Assembly: GCA_017442315.1 (NCBI GenBank)
Contig: JAFRZX010000030.1
Span: forward strand, 146,968-210,967
DNA: 64,000 bases
Direction: 5' to 3'
DNA from: Bacteroidales bacterium
Lineage (GTDB): Bacteria; Bacteroidota; Bacteroidia; Bacteroidales; UBA932
In this document: positions 30,433 to 38,294 of the stretch, piece by piece
Layout of the letters: every line of letters begins with the position of its first letter
How positions within the stretch are numbered: the first letter of the stretch is position 1
The notes under the pieces: generated by a model
Databases searched by the model: none
Told to the model about the DNA's origin: nothing
What the model saw: the letters and a program-made list of their open reading frames with translations, nothing else
Program-made: the position numbers and the translations under genes

Positions 30433-32394
30433 ATGATAAGATGTACATCATGCGGAAAGGATGTCAATCCTGAGGCATTCGGCGGAAAAATATTCTGCCC
30501 CCAGTGTGGAAAAGAGATAATTGAAGCTGCTCCTGCATCAAAGCCGGAACCTGTCAGGCAGGCATCAAAGCCAGCTTCTGGCGGTCAGCCTTTGACAGGT
30601 GATGAGGTTTCTATCAAGGATGGTATGGGAATCATAGAACAGGCCCGTACGAAAGTGGGTGCAGTGGAGTCATTCAGTGACAACAGTGTCACAAACAACA
30701 CTACAAATCATATTTCCAACATCACAAAGGTTGAAGATGACACCAAGAAGAGCGTTGTATGTGAGATATCCGGTAAGAAGGTTCTGGTCACATCAAGTGT
30801 TCAGTGCCCGGTGTGTGGAAAGACTGTTGCAGATCAGTATTATGATGAGGAGAAACTCCGTTGCATGGCTTGTGAGAAGAGGGCTTTGGCTGATTACGAA
30901 AGATTCTATAAGGAGTTGACCGAAGGAGCCAGGACCATCGATAAAGAGATGAGGAGTGTATTGGATGATAAGGCTAAGTCCTATAAGCTGACAGCTGCCC
31001 AGGTTAAAGAGATCGAACTCAAGCTCAAGAAAGCCGGTTCAGGCAAGACTGTTTTGAGCGACATCAAGCGTAAGGACTTCAATAGGACTGTCAATCAGTT
31101 GCTTGCCGGTAATATTGATGTCAAGACTTGTCTGGGTAAGGTTTCTGCGTATGCTAAGATCACGGACGATGATGAGGTCCAGTGCTGGTATCATCTTCTG
31201 TGGGCAGTCTCATCTCCGAAGGAATACCGTACTGCTCTCAATGAGGCGACTGTTGACGAGTACTGGCAGATATATTGGGCTTTTGCAGCTGCTGTGAAGG
31301 TGAATGAGATGGCAGAAGCTGTAAATGCTGTAGATGTGGCCAAGGAGAAGTATCCGGAGAAGATAAATGACGTTACGCTTTCTCAGGTCTTTCTTGAGCT
31401 GTGTCAGTGCCTGGTGACTAAAGATACTTCATATCTTTCTGATGCTCAGAATGATCTGTATACGTTGTATGAGACTGAAAGTCCATGTCTGGAAGTTCTG
31501 AAGAAGGTATGTTTCAATCCGGCCTTTATCGAGGGCATGTTCTTCAAGGGTGTATTGCCGAAACAGCAGGAACAGAAGCCTCAGGAACAGACTGCTCCAT
31601 CAAAGCCTGTCTCCCAGCCGGTAAAACCTGTTTCCCAGCCAGTCTCACAGCCTCAGAAGCCTCAGCAGAATACTGCAACGGTGAAGCCTGTCATGTCTCA
31701 GGCTCAGCCACAGAATTCGGCTTCCAAGGGAGTTGTCATCAATAATTCGGCAGGTGGTCCTCTCAATCCTGGAGAAGTGTCCTTCCAGACTGCTCAGAAA
31801 TCATCGAAGAAAGGTGGAACAGTCATTTGGGTTCTTGTCCTTCTTCTGGCATTGGCTGCAGGTGCTTATTTCTTCATGGGAGGAAAATCTGACGTTCCGG
31901 AAGTTGCGGAGCAGCAGAATGTCGAGGAACCTGTAGCACAGCCTGCTTCAGTTCCTGCAGTGTCTCAGGAGGAAGAACCGGCACAGGCTGTAGTTCCTGC
32001 AGTGGCTCAGGAGGAAGAACCGGCACAGGCTGTCGTTCCTGCTGCTCCTGCTACATTGGCGGAAAAGAAGGTCGCTCAGAAGGTTCAGGAGACTGCTGCT
32101 GCCAAAGCAGAGGCTGAAGCTGCTGCTAAGGAGGCTGCTGATAAGCCTGCTCCTGCTGCGGATGTATGTGCGGAAGCAAAGGCTGCTTATGATGCAGGTG
32201 ATTTTCGGACTGCCCATGATCTTTATAAGAAAGCCGGCAATGCCGGTAATCCGGAAGCATGCTATCAGCTGGGCCTGATGCTTTCCACTGGCAAGGGATC
32301 GATAGCTAAGAATGCTCTTCAGGCAAAGATGTGGATGAAGAAGGCCGCAGGCCTTGGTCATAAGGAGGCGGAAGCGGCTTTGGCTGCCATGTAG
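30433..32394 (+). CDS. Zinc-ribbon, single-TM, Sel1-repeat protein
   Basis: I start at the ATG at 30433 (MIRCTSCGK); an in-frame GTG lies at 30427. The 653-residue protein has a zinc ribbon at Cys4, Cys7, Cys22 and Cys25. A second cysteine-pair module follows at about 110-150 (CEISGKK, CPVCGKT, CMACEKR), then an alpha-helical region (about 150-370). Next come a Pro/Gln/Ser-rich linker, one transmembrane helix at about 463-482, a Pro/Ala/Glu-rich repeat stretch, and Sel1-like repeats at about 580-653 (AYDAGDFRTAHDLYKKAG). With ribbons cytosolic, the Sel1 part would lie in the periplasm. That topology would connect the cytosolic peptidase/SPFH pair to the exported proteins. It is the last gene of the locus. 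Confidence 0.75.
   Translation: MIRCTSCGKDVNPEAFGGKIFCPQCGKEIIEAAPASKPEPVRQASKPASGGQPLTGDEVSIKDGMGIIEQARTKVGAVESFSDNSVTNNTTNHISNITKVEDDTKKSVVCEISGKKVLVTSSVQCPVCGKTVADQYYDEEKLRCMACEKRALADYERFYKELTEGARTIDKEMRSVLDDKAKSYKLTAAQVKEIELKLKKAGSGKTVLSDIKRKDFNRTVNQLLAGNIDVKTCLGKVSAYAKITDDDEVQCWYHLLWAVSSPKEYRTALNEATVDEYWQIYWAFAAAVKVNEMAEAVNAVDVAKEKYPEKINDVTLSQVFLELCQCLVTKDTSYLSDAQNDLYTLYETESPCLEVLKKVCFNPAFIEGMFFKGVLPKQQEQKPQEQTAPSKPVSQPVKPVSQPVSQPQKPQQNTATVKPVMSQAQPQNSASKGVVINNSAGGPLNPGEVSFQTAQKSSKKGGTVIWVLVLLLALAAGAYFFMGGKSDVPEVAEQQNVEEPVAQPASVPAVSQEEEPAQAVVPAVAQEEEPAQAVVPAAPATLAEKKVAQKVQETAAAKAEAEAAAKEAADKPAPAADVCAEAKAAYDAGDFRTAHDLYKKAGNAGNPEACYQLGLMLSTGKGSIAKNALQAKMWMKKAAGLGHKEAEAALAAM
31951..32034. 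repeat. 42-bp direct repeat inside the Sel1 gene
   Basis: Two adjacent 42-base copies (differing at two positions) encode VPAVSQEEEPAQAV and VPAVAQEEEPAQAV after the transmembrane helix. Copy number could vary between strains. Confidence 0.8.
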
Positions 32395-32420
32395 TGCCGA
32401 CACCATACGTACAAATAATT

Positions 32421-32454
32421 ACAGGCCTGCTGTCTTCAAAAACAGCAGGCCTGT
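32421..32454. terminator. Bidirectional terminator between convergent units
   Basis: A 13-bp perfect stem (ACAGGCCTGCTGT / ACAGCAGGCCTGT) with an 8-base loop lies between the stops at 32394 and 32499. The U-tract is poor on both sides. Confidence 0.65.
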
Positions 32455-32498
32455 CGCTGATTCTATCCACGTGAGACTTGCCTGGAACTTTGGCTGTT

Positions 32499-33875
32499 CT
32501 ACTTCTTGTATTTCTCCATCTTTGAGGTGACTTTCTGTATATAGTCCTGCGTTTCCGCATGAGGCAGGGCCCTTTTGAGATGGCTGAACAACTGACTGTA
32601 GGTCATGGTGTTGATGGTCGGAATTGCCTTTGAGATATTGGTGGTTCCGTTTATGGCTCTGCTTACATTGCCGGCTCCGGTATTGTATGCAGCTATGGCG
32701 CACAGCATGCGGCATTGTGGGTCTGTCACTTTCGAGAATGTGGTTGACATGAGCAGCTTCAGGTATCCTGTTCCAAGCTCGATATTGTTATCCGGGTCAA
32801 ACAGGAAGTTTGCTGACGGTATCTTGTCTTCCTTGTGTACATACCGGTATGCATCTCTTCCTCCGGATTTCGGAACAAGCTGCATCAGTCCGTATGCCGG
32901 AACCCAAGATTGGGCAGCCGGGTTGAATGCAGACTCCTGTTCCATTATAGCATAGATCAGAGGCTCGTCAACTGTGAATTTCTTTGAGTGTCTGCTGATC
33001 ATTCCCTTGAACTGCTCGGCTCTTTTTGGTATATGGTCTTCTACAAGTTCCATGGTGATGGTGACCACATTCTTTTTACCTTCATTTGTCTGTACTGTCT
33101 GTACTGTCGGTTTTTCAGTAGCTACGATAACCTGTGCCAGTGATTTTGCATTGATTGCTCTGTCTGCCATCGTTCCTCCTGATGTCTTTTTAGCAGGAGC
33201 AGGGGCTGGTCTTGCCGGAGCCGGAGCTGGAGCAGTTCTGTTGCTTACGGAAGAGTGTCTTGACAGGTTCAGGCTTGAGTTTCTGCCCGGCTTGGGAGCA
33301 GTTCCTGAATTTCCTCCCATTGTTGGTCCAGGTGCTGTATGACCGCTTTCATATCTGCTCAGGTTCAGTTGACCGTCAAGAAGCGGCTTGTCTGAGAGAG
33401 AATGCTGTGGAAGGACTTTCGAGTCGAAGTCGCATGTCTTTCCTCTGCTGGTCAGAAGACCGTTTACGGCATTTTCCAGTTTTGCCCTTATGTCTGCTTC
33501 CGTGTCGGACGGGTCCGTAAGCACTTCGATGGCGACCTTGCCAGTCTCGAAATCCACCATGGTCCTGCTGGATTTGTCTGCTCCATATTCAACCCATTCC
33601 TTGCGGGTGCTTTCCACAACTTCGTTGTCTCCCCAAATGCCCATCACTTCTTTCTTGAATGCTTCATATTCTTCTCTGAGCTGTCGTTCTGTCTCCAGAT
33701 ATGCCTCAAGGGCTGCGTCGGCTTCAGCTTCAAAATCAGCAACAGCACTGTCCATATCTATCTGGGCTTCCTTGCGGATACGCTCCATATCTTCTTTTGT
33801 CGTCTGGCCTGAAACGATGAACGGAATAATTGCAGCAATGGCGGTGATAATATGTTTTTTCATATGTGTTCTCAT
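32499..33875 (-). CDS. MltC-like lytic transglycosylase
   Basis: This 458-residue protein has a signal peptide; ATGs at 33875 and 33863 both give one. Residues about 30-290 contain a charged helical start (many E/A/D), then a region like the N-terminal domain of MltC (KVAIEVLTDP, ADIRAKLENAV), then a Pro/Ala-rich linker. Residues about 295-450 are the lytic transglycosylase domain: catalytic Glu314 in MEQESAFNP, then YGLMQLVPKSGG and AYNTGAGNV. It cleaves peptidoglycan glycan strands, forming 1,6-anhydro ends. It has no lipobox, unlike E. coli MltC. It converges on the C25 locus and has its own promoter. Confidence 0.88.
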   Translation of the reverse strand: MRTHMKKHIITAIAAIIPFIVSGQTTKEDMERIRKEAQIDMDSAVADFEAEADAALEAYLETERQLREEYEAFKKEVMGIWGDNEVVESTRKEWVEYGADKSSRTMVDFETGKVAIEVLTDPSDTEADIRAKLENAVNGLLTSRGKTCDFDSKVLPQHSLSDKPLLDGQLNLSRYESGHTAPGPTMGGNSGTAPKPGRNSSLNLSRHSSVSNRTAPAPAPARPAPAPAKKTSGGTMADRAINAKSLAQVIVATEKPTVQTVQTNEGKKNVVTITMELVEDHIPKRAEQFKGMISRHSKKFTVDEPLIYAIMEQESAFNPAAQSWVPAYGLMQLVPKSGGRDAYRYVHKEDKIPSANFLFDPDNNIELGTGYLKLLMSTTFSKVTDPQCRMLCAIAAYNTGAGNVSRAINGTTNISKAIPTINTMTYSQLFSHLKRALPHAETQDYIQKVTSKMEKYKK

Positions 33876-33901
33876 ATGGCATTCATGATTTGTTATGGAT
33901 G

Positions 33902-33932
33902 CAAATTTAAGTAAAAGTGCTTATAAATCAAA
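33902..33932 (-). promoter_or_regulatory. Promoter of the MltC-like gene
   Basis: On the minus strand TTTG, 19 bases, TAAATTTG: full consensus in both elements. Its upstream end overlaps the last bases of the MATE gene. Confidence 0.75.
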
Positions 33933-35268
33933 GGATTCTGTTTTTCCATCTGCCACTTTTCATGAACCGCCAGCTGAATAGGAGCAGAATTCCGGCATAT
34001 ACATGCTCTGCGGTCCAGCAGACCGCTACATCAGCCCGTATGACATGGATGACCAATGTGCAGTAGCCCATGTATATGATCAATGCTGCAAGTTCGAGCT
34101 TGAATGCAGTCCTTGTGCTTCCTGTTCCGGATACTGCATTGAAGAATATCTGGGCACCCGTATTGATGAAATATGATGTGCACATGACTATCATTGCAGG
34201 TACGGATGCCCTGGCCAGGTCAGGGATATCTGTGTATATCCTTGCTATTGCTTGCGGGAAAATGCAGAAGGCAACTATCATCAGGGTTGCAGCTCCATAT
34301 GATATCTTCAGTATCCTTTTTATCAGAGACATGACTTTCTCCTGATGTCCTTCTCCTATTATATTGCTTACAAGTGTACTGCAGGTTGCTGCAAATGCCT
34401 GTACCACTACCCATATCAGGCCTGAAACACTTCTTGTTATGTTGGATATTGCCAGTGACCTTTCTCCGAGATGCTCTATGTAGAGGAAGAAGATGAACCA
34501 TGTGGATACGGATACCACATTCTGCACCATGGTCCAGCAGCAGACAGGCATCATCTCTTTAAGTCTGCGGAAGTCAAGGTTGCCGAACTTGTCCAGGCCG
34601 TATTTTTCCCTGTCACATCTGATATATGTGTATATGATGAAGAACAGAAGCGATACGAGTTCTGCCAGACTTGATCCGATGGCAGCTCCAGTGATGCCTA
34701 ATGCAGGAAAACCGAGATGTCCGAATATCAGTATCCAATTGAATGCAATGTTGGACAGAACCATCACAATGGAGTTCAGGGTCAATGTCTTTGTCTGTGT
34801 GGTTCCTACGTAGAATGCTCTGAACATGGCCGTCATGAATGCGAACATCATTCCCGGAAGTCTCCATCTGACATAGCTCAAGGCAGCCTCATAGACCTGC
34901 ATGGATGATATCATGGCCATCATCAGCCGTGGTGAGAATATTTCTGACAGCAAGATTATTACTCCGGAAAGGGCCAGCACGAAATACAGACCTGTCCAGA
35001 AAATCTTTCCCGTTTCCTTGAAGCATCCTTCTCCGTTTCTGCGTCCTATGATGATCTGTGCGCCTATACTGAAGCCGAATCCTGTCATGAACAGCACCAT
35101 GTAGTATACTATCGCAATTGCAGATGCTCCCAGTTCGATTTCTCCGACTCTACCCAAAAAGGCTGTGTCCGTCAGTCCGATCATCTGCTCCATGATCAGA
35201 CTTATCAGAATAGGGTACGCAACCCTCCAGATGTTGCTGTATGAGTATGTTCTGCGGCTGTCGGGCAT
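33928..35268 (-). CDS. MATE-family efflux transporter
   Basis: The 446-residue protein has about twelve hydrophobic segments and the MATE pattern near the start (PILISLIMEQMIGLTDTAFLG) with a related second half. It exports drugs or metabolites using Na+ or H+ flow; the substrate cannot be read from sequence. It starts at the base after the truB stop codon, so it is probably co-translated with it at the end of the gltX-rpiB-truB unit. Confidence 0.9.
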   Translation of the reverse strand: MPDSRRTYSYSNIWRVAYPILISLIMEQMIGLTDTAFLGRVGEIELGASAIAIVYYMVLFMTGFGFSIGAQIIIGRRNGEGCFKETGKIFWTGLYFVLALSGVIILLSEIFSPRLMMAMISSMQVYEAALSYVRWRLPGMMFAFMTAMFRAFYVGTTQTKTLTLNSIVMVLSNIAFNWILIFGHLGFPALGITGAAIGSSLAELVSLLFFIIYTYIRCDREKYGLDKFGNLDFRRLKEMMPVCCWTMVQNVVSVSTWFIFFLYIEHLGERSLAISNITRSVSGLIWVVVQAFAATCSTLVSNIIGEGHQEKVMSLIKRILKISYGAATLMIVAFCIFPQAIARIYTDIPDLARASVPAMIVMCTSYFINTGAQIFFNAVSGTGSTRTAFKLELAALIIYMGYCTLVIHVIRADVAVCWTAEHVYAGILLLFSWRFMKSGRWKNRIL

Positions 35269-36153
35269 TTAATCGTTTCTGTTGGAATACAATAGAGATG
35301 TGGCTTGTTCTACTGTAATGCTGTCTTCAATCCGGAAAATGCCGCTTCTGCTGCGTTGAAGCGAATCAAGATGAGCACCGCTGCTCATACTTTCTCCAAG
35401 GTCGCGGGCAAATGCCCTGACGTATGTGCCTTTGCTGCAGGACATGCGTATGACCGCCCTTGGAAGACCGAGCGATGAGTTGTCTGTGACGTTTATTCTG
35501 GCCGATGCCTTTGACAGTCCCGTTTCCTGCTCAAAGGAATCAGACTCGCTGAAGGTCTGAATTCCATCAGAGGCGGCTGTGAACTCCAGCAGTTCCAGTG
35601 ATGTGATGTTGATGCGGGACACCCTGATAAGCTCCTGTGCCGCTTCGTCTAGAGTTTTTCCTTCCTTGTGAAGTTTACGGGCTAGTTCATATGCACGTAC
35701 TCCGTCAACGGATTTTGCTGAGAAAAGCGGAGCTGTCTGATCCTGTTCCCCTATGAACATCGGAAGAATATCCGAGACAAGGCTTTCTGTGATATGTCCG
35801 TATGGGAAGAATCTGTCAATATCCTTCTCAAGGTCGTAAGAGGGGGTTGTTGCCCCGAATGTTATCCCCGCTATGTATTCCTTGTCGTGAGATTGAAGTT
35901 TTTCTGCAAGTTTTGTCGCCTTGCCTATGCATACAAGCAGTACGCCGGTAGCAAGCGGATCAAGGGTTCCAGCATGTCCTACCTTCAGGTTCTTTTTGCC
36001 GAAATGACGGATAGCGGCGGATTTGATTTTTCTGATCACATCCGCCGATGTCCATCTGTATGGTTTGTTTATAGGAATGATGATTCCTTCAGGGTAGTCC
36101 TCAATGTTTCTTGAAAGTTTCGAGGACTCCGGACCGAGTATGAATGCTTCCAA
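35269..36153 (-). CDS. truB: tRNA pseudouridine-55 synthase
   Basis: TruB isomerises U55 in the T-loop of tRNAs. The catalytic Asp65 is in HAGTLDPLATG; KEYIAGITFG and GTYVRAFARDLGE are further family motifs. The 294 residues include about 40 extra, Ser/Thr/Glu-rich residues (about 190-235) before the strand leading to SKGTYVRA. The gene lies six bases after rpiB. Confidence 0.95.
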   Translation of the reverse strand: MEAFILGPESSKLSRNIEDYPEGIIIPINKPYRWTSADVIRKIKSAAIRHFGKKNLKVGHAGTLDPLATGVLLVCIGKATKLAEKLQSHDKEYIAGITFGATTPSYDLEKDIDRFFPYGHITESLVSDILPMFIGEQDQTAPLFSAKSVDGVRAYELARKLHKEGKTLDEAAQELIRVSRINITSLELLEFTAASDGIQTFSESDSFEQETGLSKASARINVTDNSSLGLPRAVIRMSCSKGTYVRAFARDLGESMSSGAHLDSLQRSRSGIFRIEDSITVEQATSLLYSNRND

Positions 36154-36159
36154 AATATA

Positions 36160-36591
36160 TTATCTGCAAGGTATCTTGTCTATCCGGTTCTGATGACGTC
36201 CGCCTTCAAATTCTTCTGATAGCCATGCATCTGTGATTTCAAGCACAGTTTCAAATGGGATGAATCGTGCCGGCATCACAAGGACGTTCGCATTGTTGTG
36301 CTGCTTGATAAGTTTCCCTATTTCCGCAGACCAGCAGAGGCCTGCACGGATTCCTGCATGCTTGTTCAGAGCCATTGCCATGCCGTTGCCGGTCCCGCAG
36401 AACGCAATGCCAAGCTGGACTTCACCGTTTTCTACTGCATTTGCAAGCGGATGAGCCACGTCAGGAAAGTCCATGCTTTCCGTTGTATCTGTGCCAAAGT
36501 TCACGATTTCGTAGCCTTTCCCTTTCAGATATTCTGCAAGCTGGTTCTTATATTCTACTCCAGCATGGTCATTACATAATCCTATTCTCAT
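36160..36591 (-). CDS. rpiB: Ribose-5-phosphate isomerase B
   Basis: I start it at the ATG at 36591, giving MRIGLCNDHAG, the family's usual N-terminus, and 143 residues; the longer frame upstream is inside gltX. It interconverts ribose-5-phosphate and ribulose-5-phosphate. Motifs seen are NDHAGVEYK, DFPDVAHPLA and the catalytic-site AFCGTGNGMAMA. It begins four bases after gltX ends and six bases before truB. Confidence 0.95.
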   Translation of the reverse strand: MRIGLCNDHAGVEYKNQLAEYLKGKGYEIVNFGTDTTESMDFPDVAHPLANAVENGEVQLGIAFCGTGNGMAMALNKHAGIRAGLCWSAEIGKLIKQHNNANVLVMPARFIPFETVLEITDAWLSEEFEGGRHQNRIDKIPCR

Positions 36592-36595
36592 GATT

Positions 36596-38227
36596 TTATA
36601 GCGTTGCTTTGATGAATTCAATACGTTTTGCAAATTCCTTCTTGCCGATAAGTGTAACGATGTCTGCGATTCCAAGACCGCTTGATGCACCTACCAGTGC
36701 AAGACGAAGACAGTTCATGACCTTGCCCATAGGCCATTCATTGCTTCTGATGTATTCCTCAAGTGGTCCTTCAAGTGATGTCTTTGTGAATTCTCCATCA
36801 AAGTTCAATATGAAATCAGCAACCTTAAGTGCAAGGGTGTAGTTCTCCTCTTTCCAGAACTTTGCCGCATCCTTTTCAGCAAATGATGAAGGTGCTATGA
36901 AAAGGTAGGATGCGATGTCCCAGAAATCGGCAACAAATGTCGCTCTTTCCTGGATAAGCGCAACAATGCGCTCAACGTATTGACGTGAAAATATCCTGTT
37001 CTCGAAATCAGCACCGTTGACATTCATGTCCGAACCTGCCGTGAGGGCGCATGCCGGGCAATCTACTATCTGCATGCCTTTTGATTCAAGCAATGGTATG
37101 TACAATGAAGTCAGTTCTTCCACACTTTTGGTACGAAGGTATTCCTTATTGTACCATTTAGCCTTTTCTGCATTGAATCTGGCTCCGGATTTAACTACTC
37201 TTTCCAAAGAGAATGCAGCTGCAAGTTCTTCCAGGGTGAACAGTTCCTGTTCCGTTCCAGGGTTCCATCCGAGCATTGCAAGGAGATTTACAAATGCTTC
37301 AGGGAAGTATCCGTCTTCGCGATAGCCGCGTGATACTTCTCCTTCTGCATTCACCCATTGGAGAGGGAATACCGGGAATCCGAGCCTGTCTCCGTCGCGT
37401 TTGCTGAGTTTGCCTTTCCCGTCAGGTTTGAGCAGGAGCGAGAGATGAGCGAAGCGAGGTTGTGTCTCTGTCCATCCGAATGCTTCGTACAGAAGATAGT
37501 GCAGAGGCAGTGACGGCAGCCACTCTTCTCCACGGATGACTTCGGTTATTTCCATCAGGTGGTCGTCCACTATGTTGGCAAGATGGTATGTAGGCAGTTC
37601 GTCTGCCCTTTTCCAGAGAACCTTGTCGTCAAGAGTGTCAGTGTTGACTTCTACATGTCCTCTGATGAGGTCATCCATCTTCACTATCCTGTTGTTAGGC
37701 ATCTTGAAGCGTATGGTCCAGTCTGTGCGGGTTTCAAGCAGTTCTTTCCATTCTGATTCAGGAAGTGACAGGGAATTGCGCAATCCCATGCGTGTGCTCT
37801 GGTTATAAATGAATGTCTCTCCAGCAGCCTCCATTCCTGCTCTTTTGGCTCCAAGTTCCTCCGCAGTGTCGAATGCATAATACGCAAAGCCGTCTGAAAC
37901 AAGCTGTTCCGCATACTGGCGGTAGATCGCTTTGCGTTGACTTTGCCGGTATGGTGCATGAGGATGTCTCTCCGATGCGGTCTCTACAATGTTTCCTGCT
38001 GCATCCACTCCTTCATCCGGAATGATGCCGCACCAGTTCAGTGCTTCAATTATATACTTTTCGGCTCCGGGAACGAATCTCTGGGAGTCGGTATCCTCGA
38101 TCCTTATGATGAAGTCACCTCCGTGCTGTTTAGCAAACAGGTAGTTGTAAAGTGCTGTTCTGACACCTCCCATGTGGAGAGGACCTGTCGGTGAAGGTGC
38201 AAACCTTACTCTTGTCTTTCTGGTCAT
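36596..38227 (-). CDS. gltX: Glutamyl-tRNA synthetase
   Basis: The 543-residue class I synthetase charges tRNA-Glu. The HIGH-type motif is PSPTGPLHMGG near residue 11, and the KMSKS-type motif is KLSKR near residue 272. Length is slightly above the usual 470-510, with extra sequence in the anticodon-binding half, where PACALTAGSDMN is unlike most homologues. It follows ftsZ by 67 bases and has a possible promoter of its own. Confidence 0.95.
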   Translation of the reverse strand: MTRKTRVRFAPSPTGPLHMGGVRTALYNYLFAKQHGGDFIIRIEDTDSQRFVPGAEKYIIEALNWCGIIPDEGVDAAGNIVETASERHPHAPYRQSQRKAIYRQYAEQLVSDGFAYYAFDTAEELGAKRAGMEAAGETFIYNQSTRMGLRNSLSLPESEWKELLETRTDWTIRFKMPNNRIVKMDDLIRGHVEVNTDTLDDKVLWKRADELPTYHLANIVDDHLMEITEVIRGEEWLPSLPLHYLLYEAFGWTETQPRFAHLSLLLKPDGKGKLSKRDGDRLGFPVFPLQWVNAEGEVSRGYREDGYFPEAFVNLLAMLGWNPGTEQELFTLEELAAAFSLERVVKSGARFNAEKAKWYNKEYLRTKSVEELTSLYIPLLESKGMQIVDCPACALTAGSDMNVNGADFENRIFSRQYVERIVALIQERATFVADFWDIASYLFIAPSSFAEKDAAKFWKEENYTLALKVADFILNFDGEFTKTSLEGPLEEYIRSNEWPMGKVMNCLRLALVGASSGLGIADIVTLIGKKEFAKRIEFIKATL

Positions 38228-38276
38228 ATATCGTGTGTTTTTTTATGAAAACAGATTCAAAATGGTTTCCAAACTG

Positions 38277-38284
38277 CAAAAATA
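38277..38284 (-). promoter_or_regulatory. Possible -7 element for gltX
   Basis: The minus strand reads TATTTTTG (perfect TAnnTTTG) 50 bases before the gltX start; no -33 TTTG is evident. Confidence 0.4.
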
Positions 38285-38294
38285 GCAAAAAATC

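Noticed and set aside
32499-33875. MltC-like gene as part of the C25 operon
   Set aside because: It is on the opposite strand, has its own promoter and is separated by a hairpin; only a functional link is possible.
33212-33888. Plus-strand frames of 100-166 codons opposite the transglycosylase gene
   Set aside because: They are antisense shadows with no recognisable domain.
36160-36690. Longer rpiB start at 36690
   Set aside because: The extra residues lie in gltX sequence; the family N-terminus begins at 36591.
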